A stretch of 8,413 nucleotides of DNA, taken from NCBI GenBank assembly GCA_902803725.1, contig CADCRD010000105.1, positions 1 through 8,413 on the forward strand. Direction: 5' to 3'. Below, piece after piece: positions 5,801 to 8,413 of this stretch (positions within the stretch are counted from its first letter, which is position 1; each line of letters opens with the position of its first letter). The notes beneath the pieces are model-generated. The model made no database searches. It had not been told where the DNA came from and saw only the letters and a program-made list of their open reading frames with translations. The DNA comes from an uncultured Eubacteriales bacterium (lineage in GTDB: Bacteria > Bacillota > Clostridia > Peptostreptococcales > Anaerovoracaceae). Position numbers and translations under genes: made by a program.

Positions 5801-6586
5801 ATGGTATATTTAAACGTATTTTTATTCTTTTCGGCTTTATGTCTTGCAACTGCACAATTTACAATACTCTATCTGGCACACATGAGAAAAAAGACATACA
5901 CAAACAGAGTGCTGATGTTTTTAATAATAGCGATGACATTATTTTGCCTGTATGACATGCTCGTTTTTTACTCTGCTCTGCGCGATCCGGAGACAGCACG
6001 CAGCCTCCCGTTCAGAATGGGGATCTTCATATCAATTGCAATTTTCATCATCTGGACCGGTACATGGCGTATGATATCTGATGATAACAAAATATCCTTC
6101 GCATACACAGCAGGAACAACAACTGTTATTATCTTTAACTTCATCGTCTTTCTGGCAGGTGAGCTGTCATTTTACGAAGAGATACCTGCCTTCACCAGGA
6201 TTTTCTTTACTATTACGGGGATACTGTGGATAACGGCATTTATCATCTCCGTTCTTTACATATATCGCACTGTGTTTCTGAAAGCTTATGCAGACAAAAC
6301 GAGTGACGCTCAGAATGCATCATATCCGGATTTTGACCTTGACCGCAGAGTCGGTGAGATCGCAGACGAATATGACATAACAGACAGAGAGGCCGATATT
6401 ATGAGGCTTATTTTCTACGGCATGTCAAATAATGAAATTGCTGATCAGCTGTTTATCTCAACCAGTACTGTAAAAAGCCATATACACAGCATACTTCAAA
6501 AGACCGGGGCAAAGAGCAGATCTGAGATCATGTTTCTTATTTATAATCCGATGATCATCGAACGGTCTTACGGAGAAGACAGATGA
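5801..6586 (+). CDS. Membrane-anchored LuxR-type transcriptional regulator, 5 TM, copy 2
   Basis: 261 aa; ATG preceded by AAAGGAGG (5785-5792) at 8-nt spacing; ends in tandem in-frame stops (TGA TAA). Five hydrophobic segments at about 3-26, 36-58, 71-90, 101-120 and 130-155 are followed by a linker and a LuxR/GerE domain: ITDRE at 203-207, the recognition region NNEIADQLFISTSTVKSHI at 220-238 and GAKSR at 246-250. The HTH shares about 29 of 53 residues with that of the protein at 1101-2069, and the membrane parts share YD-x4-YS and RMI landmarks. It looks like that protein without TM6 and TM7, and its basic MRKK loop after TM1 gives the same N-out topology. No receiver or PAS domain. It converges on SNF transporter 2, is divergent from the phosphoribosyltransferase, and shares a terminator with the transporter. 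Class certain; ligand and targets unknown. Confidence 0.93.
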   Translation: MVYLNVFLFFSALCLATAQFTILYLAHMRKKTYTNRVLMFLIIAMTLFCLYDMLVFYSALRDPETARSLPFRMGIFISIAIFIIWTGTWRMISDDNKISFAYTAGTTTVIIFNFIVFLAGELSFYEEIPAFTRIFFTITGILWITAFIISVLYIYRTVFLKAYADKTSDAQNASYPDFDLDRRVGEIADEYDITDREADIMRLIFYGMSNNEIADQLFISTSTVKSHIHSILQKTGAKSRSEIMFLIYNPMIIERSYGEDR

Positions 6587-6618
6587 TAAGGCGGCTTTAT
6601 TTAAATGTTTCATTCACT

Positions 6619-6647
6619 AAAAACGGATGCCTGAGCACCCGTTTTTT
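6619..6647. terminator. Bidirectional rho-independent terminator between LuxR 2 and SNF transporter 2
   Basis: AAAAACGG-A-TGC / GCA-C-CCGTTTTT hairpin with a CTGA tetraloop and a single A-C mismatch; six Ts (6642-6647) follow on the plus strand, and the five As on the left arm read as Ts on the minus strand. It lies 32 nt after the regulator stop and about 105 nt after the transporter stop. No other terminator is visible in the 166-bp gap, so it probably ends both transcripts. Confidence 0.8.
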
Positions 6648-6752
6648 GTTGCTTTTCCTGCCATCTTGTTTGCGATTGGCCTTCTCCGTTGTTTTTTAAA
6701 TTACAGCAAATTGTCAGCACATTATTTCTGTGTCACTATGCATGTTCCTTTA

Positions 6753-8153
6753 TTATCCGAATATCCCAAGGCTGAAGAACGAATCGATCTGTCCAAGAAG
6801 AATGAACACCATCGCCAGCGGAGAAAGAACCTTAAAGCATGCCTTCCAGTAACCTTTTCCGGAGAATTTGTTACCTTCAGCTTCACATTCTTCCTGCAGC
6901 CATTCCACCTTCAGACCATATCCGACAATGATTGCCAGACACAGTGAGCCAAACGGCATGAGCAGACCTTCTGCGAGCAGATCGTAAAAATCGAGCCAGC
7001 AGAAACCGAGCGGCTGAGGCAGACCCGCACCGCCCAGAGCGTCCAGAGCTGTCGGCAGATTCAGCAGAAATTCTATACAAATGACAATTGATGCGATCGT
7101 TTTTCTGTTATAGCTCTTGCCTTTTTTGATTCTGGCATCGATAGCAGCTGAAACAACAGCCTCTGCAACTGAGATCGAGGATGTTATTGCAGCAATGAAT
7201 ACCAGGAAGTAAAGCAGGAATCCAAAGAACGGTCCCACACTGCCCATATCGTTAAATACCTGCTGCAGCGTGATGAACAGAAGTCCCGGGCCGCCTGACG
7301 GCTCGATATTAAAGGCAAAGCACGCCGGCATTACAGCCATACCTGCCATCAGAGCTACGATCGTATCTGCGACCGGAACTATCACGGCATTTTTTACGAG
7401 ACTCTCTTTCTTTGAGAGGTATGACCCGTATGTGATAATGGCTGCCATGCCAAGAGAGAGTGAGAAGAACATCTGTCCTCCGGCTCTGCCTAGTACATTG
7501 ATCCATCCTGTTCCCTGGAATGCCTCCATGTTTGGTTTGAACATAAACGAAAGACCGGCACCGGAACCATCCAGTGTCAGTACTTTGATAATAACGATGA
7601 TCAGCATAATAAATAAAGCCGGCATAGCGACCGTAGTGAACTTTTCAATACCGCCTGCAACACCGCCCATGATGATGATCAGGTTAATGATCATAAACAA
7701 TGCCAGATACAGAACTACACTGCCTCCATTGTTGATAAAATCACTAAAATACTGACTGGTATCTCCTGTTGAGTATATCCCTCCATGTGTGAATATTGAA
7801 ATGAAGTTTTCAACAAAGTACTTCATTGTGTAGCCGCCGAGTGTGCAGTAAAATGCGAGAAGGAATACAGCAGCTGCCACAGCGAAATACCCGACGATCG
7901 TGTACTTGCTGTTCAGCTCTCTGTAAGCTTCGATCGGAGCTTTTCCCGTGCTGCGTCCAACAGCAAACTCAGCGATCATTACCGAAAAACCGGTCATACA
8001 CAGCATTAACAAATAAAGAATAAAGAATGCAAATCCGCCGTTAGTCCCCATTTTGTACGGAAATCCCCATAGATTTCCAAGACCAACAGCAGAACCTACC
8101 GTTGCCATTATAAATCCGAAATTGGAATTAAATTGACCTTTACTTTCACTCAT
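6753..8153 (-). CDS. Sodium:neurotransmitter symporter (SNF) family transporter, copy 2, complete
   Basis: 466 aa from ATG at 8153. This start is preferred over ATG 8156 (too close to the SD) and over an upstream ATG at 8207 because AGGGGGTG (8166-8159) is 5 nt away and the protein then starts MSESKGQFNS like copy 1. Eleven TM segments fit: about 12-34, 41-62, 86-108, 146-165, 172-191, 225-246, 256-280, 305-335, 351-371, 388-412 and 440-461, as in the 11-TM bacterial members (MhsT, Tyt1). Key sites: TM1 G20-S-A-V-G-L-G-N27; TM6 FFSLSLG (229-235), with Ser where LeuT has Thr254; TM8 AAITSS (321-326), the Na2 site of LeuT. Family role: Na+-coupled amino acid uptake in the cytoplasmic membrane; both Na+ sites look preserved. 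Substrate not predictable here. Convergent with LuxR regulator 2. Confidence 0.95.
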   Translation of the reverse strand: MSESKGQFNSNFGFIMATVGSAVGLGNLWGFPYKMGTNGGFAFFILYLLMLCMTGFSVMIAEFAVGRSTGKAPIEAYRELNSKYTIVGYFAVAAAVFLLAFYCTLGGYTMKYFVENFISIFTHGGIYSTGDTSQYFSDFINNGGSVVLYLALFMIINLIIIMGGVAGGIEKFTTVAMPALFIMLIIVIIKVLTLDGSGAGLSFMFKPNMEAFQGTGWINVLGRAGGQMFFSLSLGMAAIITYGSYLSKKESLVKNAVIVPVADTIVALMAGMAVMPACFAFNIEPSGGPGLLFITLQQVFNDMGSVGPFFGFLLYFLVFIAAITSSISVAEAVVSAAIDARIKKGKSYNRKTIASIVICIEFLLNLPTALDALGGAGLPQPLGFCWLDFYDLLAEGLLMPFGSLCLAIIVGYGLKVEWLQEECEAEGNKFSGKGYWKACFKVLSPLAMVFILLGQIDSFFSLGIFG

Positions 8154-8158
8154 CATAT

Positions 8159-8166
8159 CACCCCCT
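8159..8166 (-). promoter_or_regulatory. Ribosome binding site deciding the start of SNF transporter 2
   Basis: Minus strand AGGGGGTG, one mismatch from AGGAGGTG, 5 nt before ATG 8153 but only 2 nt before ATG 8156. The preceding bases (TTATTACTTCATTCAC) resemble those before the copy 1 SD (TTATTTTCATTTATTC), so the duplication seems to include the translation start region. Confidence 0.8.
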
Positions 8167-8223
8167 GTGAATGAAGTAATAAACAACGGGAAACGAGGGA
8201 AAAGCAAATCGATACACGAATTG

Positions 8224-8229
8224 ATTATA
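8224..8229 (-). promoter_or_regulatory. Candidate -10 box of SNF transporter 2
   Basis: A consensus TATAAT on the minus strand predicts a leader of about 60 nt. At 17 bp upstream the -35 position reads TGGTAA, a poor match, so an activator may be needed. An imperfect inverted repeat, AATCGAT (8207-8213) and ATTGATT (8220-8226), covers the expected start site. Confidence 0.4.
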
Positions 8230-8413
8230 ACTGTGCTTTTTCTGTTTTACCATCGATCAAAAGATCTATTTTCCCCTGGTGTATTATCCATATAAATTTT
8301 TTCACAAGAAGCACAGCCGAAGAGCAAAACCGTTGAAATCAGTAGCTTCTAAACCTATGGTACTACTCCTTATAATGCTTTTGAAACTTTTGCCCCCTTG
8401 AAAATATACCAAA

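Larger units (their letters stand above)
8154..8413. other. Region upstream of SNF transporter 2, to the window edge
   Basis: 260 bp with no supported gene. It holds the transporter SD and -10 noted separately. On the minus strand all three frames are open at the right edge and stop at 8370, 8363 and 8302, so the 3' end of another minus-strand gene could enter from the right, but the stretch is too short to tell. A plus-strand TATAAT at 8371-8376 has no good -35. Confidence 0.5.

Noticed and set aside
8154..8207. N-terminal extension of SNF transporter 2 from ATG 8207
   Set aside because: No SD at 8207, the extension would cover the good SD at 8159-8166, and the paralogue starts at MSESKG.
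8357..8387. CRISPR-repeat-like tail (ends TTTTGAAAC) near the right edge
   Set aside because: Only one copy is visible and no spacer periodicity can be tested; no cas gene in the window.
8208..8413. Glycine or other amino acid riboswitch upstream of SNF transporter 2
   Set aside because: The conserved core sequences of known amino acid riboswitches are not seen, and the predicted leader is only about 60 nt.

Overview
The window looks like chromosomal DNA of a low-to-mid GC Bacillota, most probably an anaerobic clostridium-type bacterium. The reasons are strong GGAGG ribosome binding sites (SD), AT-rich intergenic DNA, Na+-coupled amino-acid-type transporters of the kind common in Clostridia, and no outer-membrane partner next to the FtsX/MacB-type ABC exporter. 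Genus and species cannot be read from the sequence. I see no tRNA, rRNA, transposase or CRISPR array.

Layout, left to right: (1) 1-629, minus strand, the N-terminal 209 codons of a sodium:neurotransmitter symporter (SNF) family transporter, cut by the left edge, with a GTG start. (2) 630-1100, a long AT-rich divergent intergenic region full of inverted repeats. (3) 1101-2069, plus strand, a 7-TM membrane protein ending in a LuxR/GerE helix-turn-helix. (4) 2207-3685 and 3782-4468, plus strand, an ABC exporter: FtsX/MacB-type permease, then its ATPase. A bidirectional terminator (4477-4501) follows. (5) On the minus strand, a purine-type phosphoribosyltransferase (4986-5540), then mscL (4523-4903). 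(6) 5801-6586, plus strand, a second membrane LuxR regulator, with 5 TM segments. (7) 6753-8153, minus strand, a complete second SNF transporter, converging on the regulator and sharing terminator 6619-6647. (8) 8154-8413, the upstream region of the second transporter.

The main point is a duplicated two-part module. The two SNF transporters are about two-thirds identical over the shared 209 residues (hand alignment), and the two membrane LuxR proteins are also paralogues. One copy is arranged divergently (transporter 1 <-> regulator 1), the other convergently (regulator 2 -> <- transporter 2), with an ABC exporter, mscL and a salvage enzyme between them. The inference is that each regulator senses something in or across the membrane, perhaps the substrate or flux of its transporter, and controls local promoters. 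Palindromes at the predicted start sites of transporter 1 and regulator 1 are candidate operators. None of this regulation is proven by sequence alone.

Other points are a 9-bp pairing that could hide the ribosome binding site of the ABC permease, and a structured leader upstream of the phosphoribosyltransferase.
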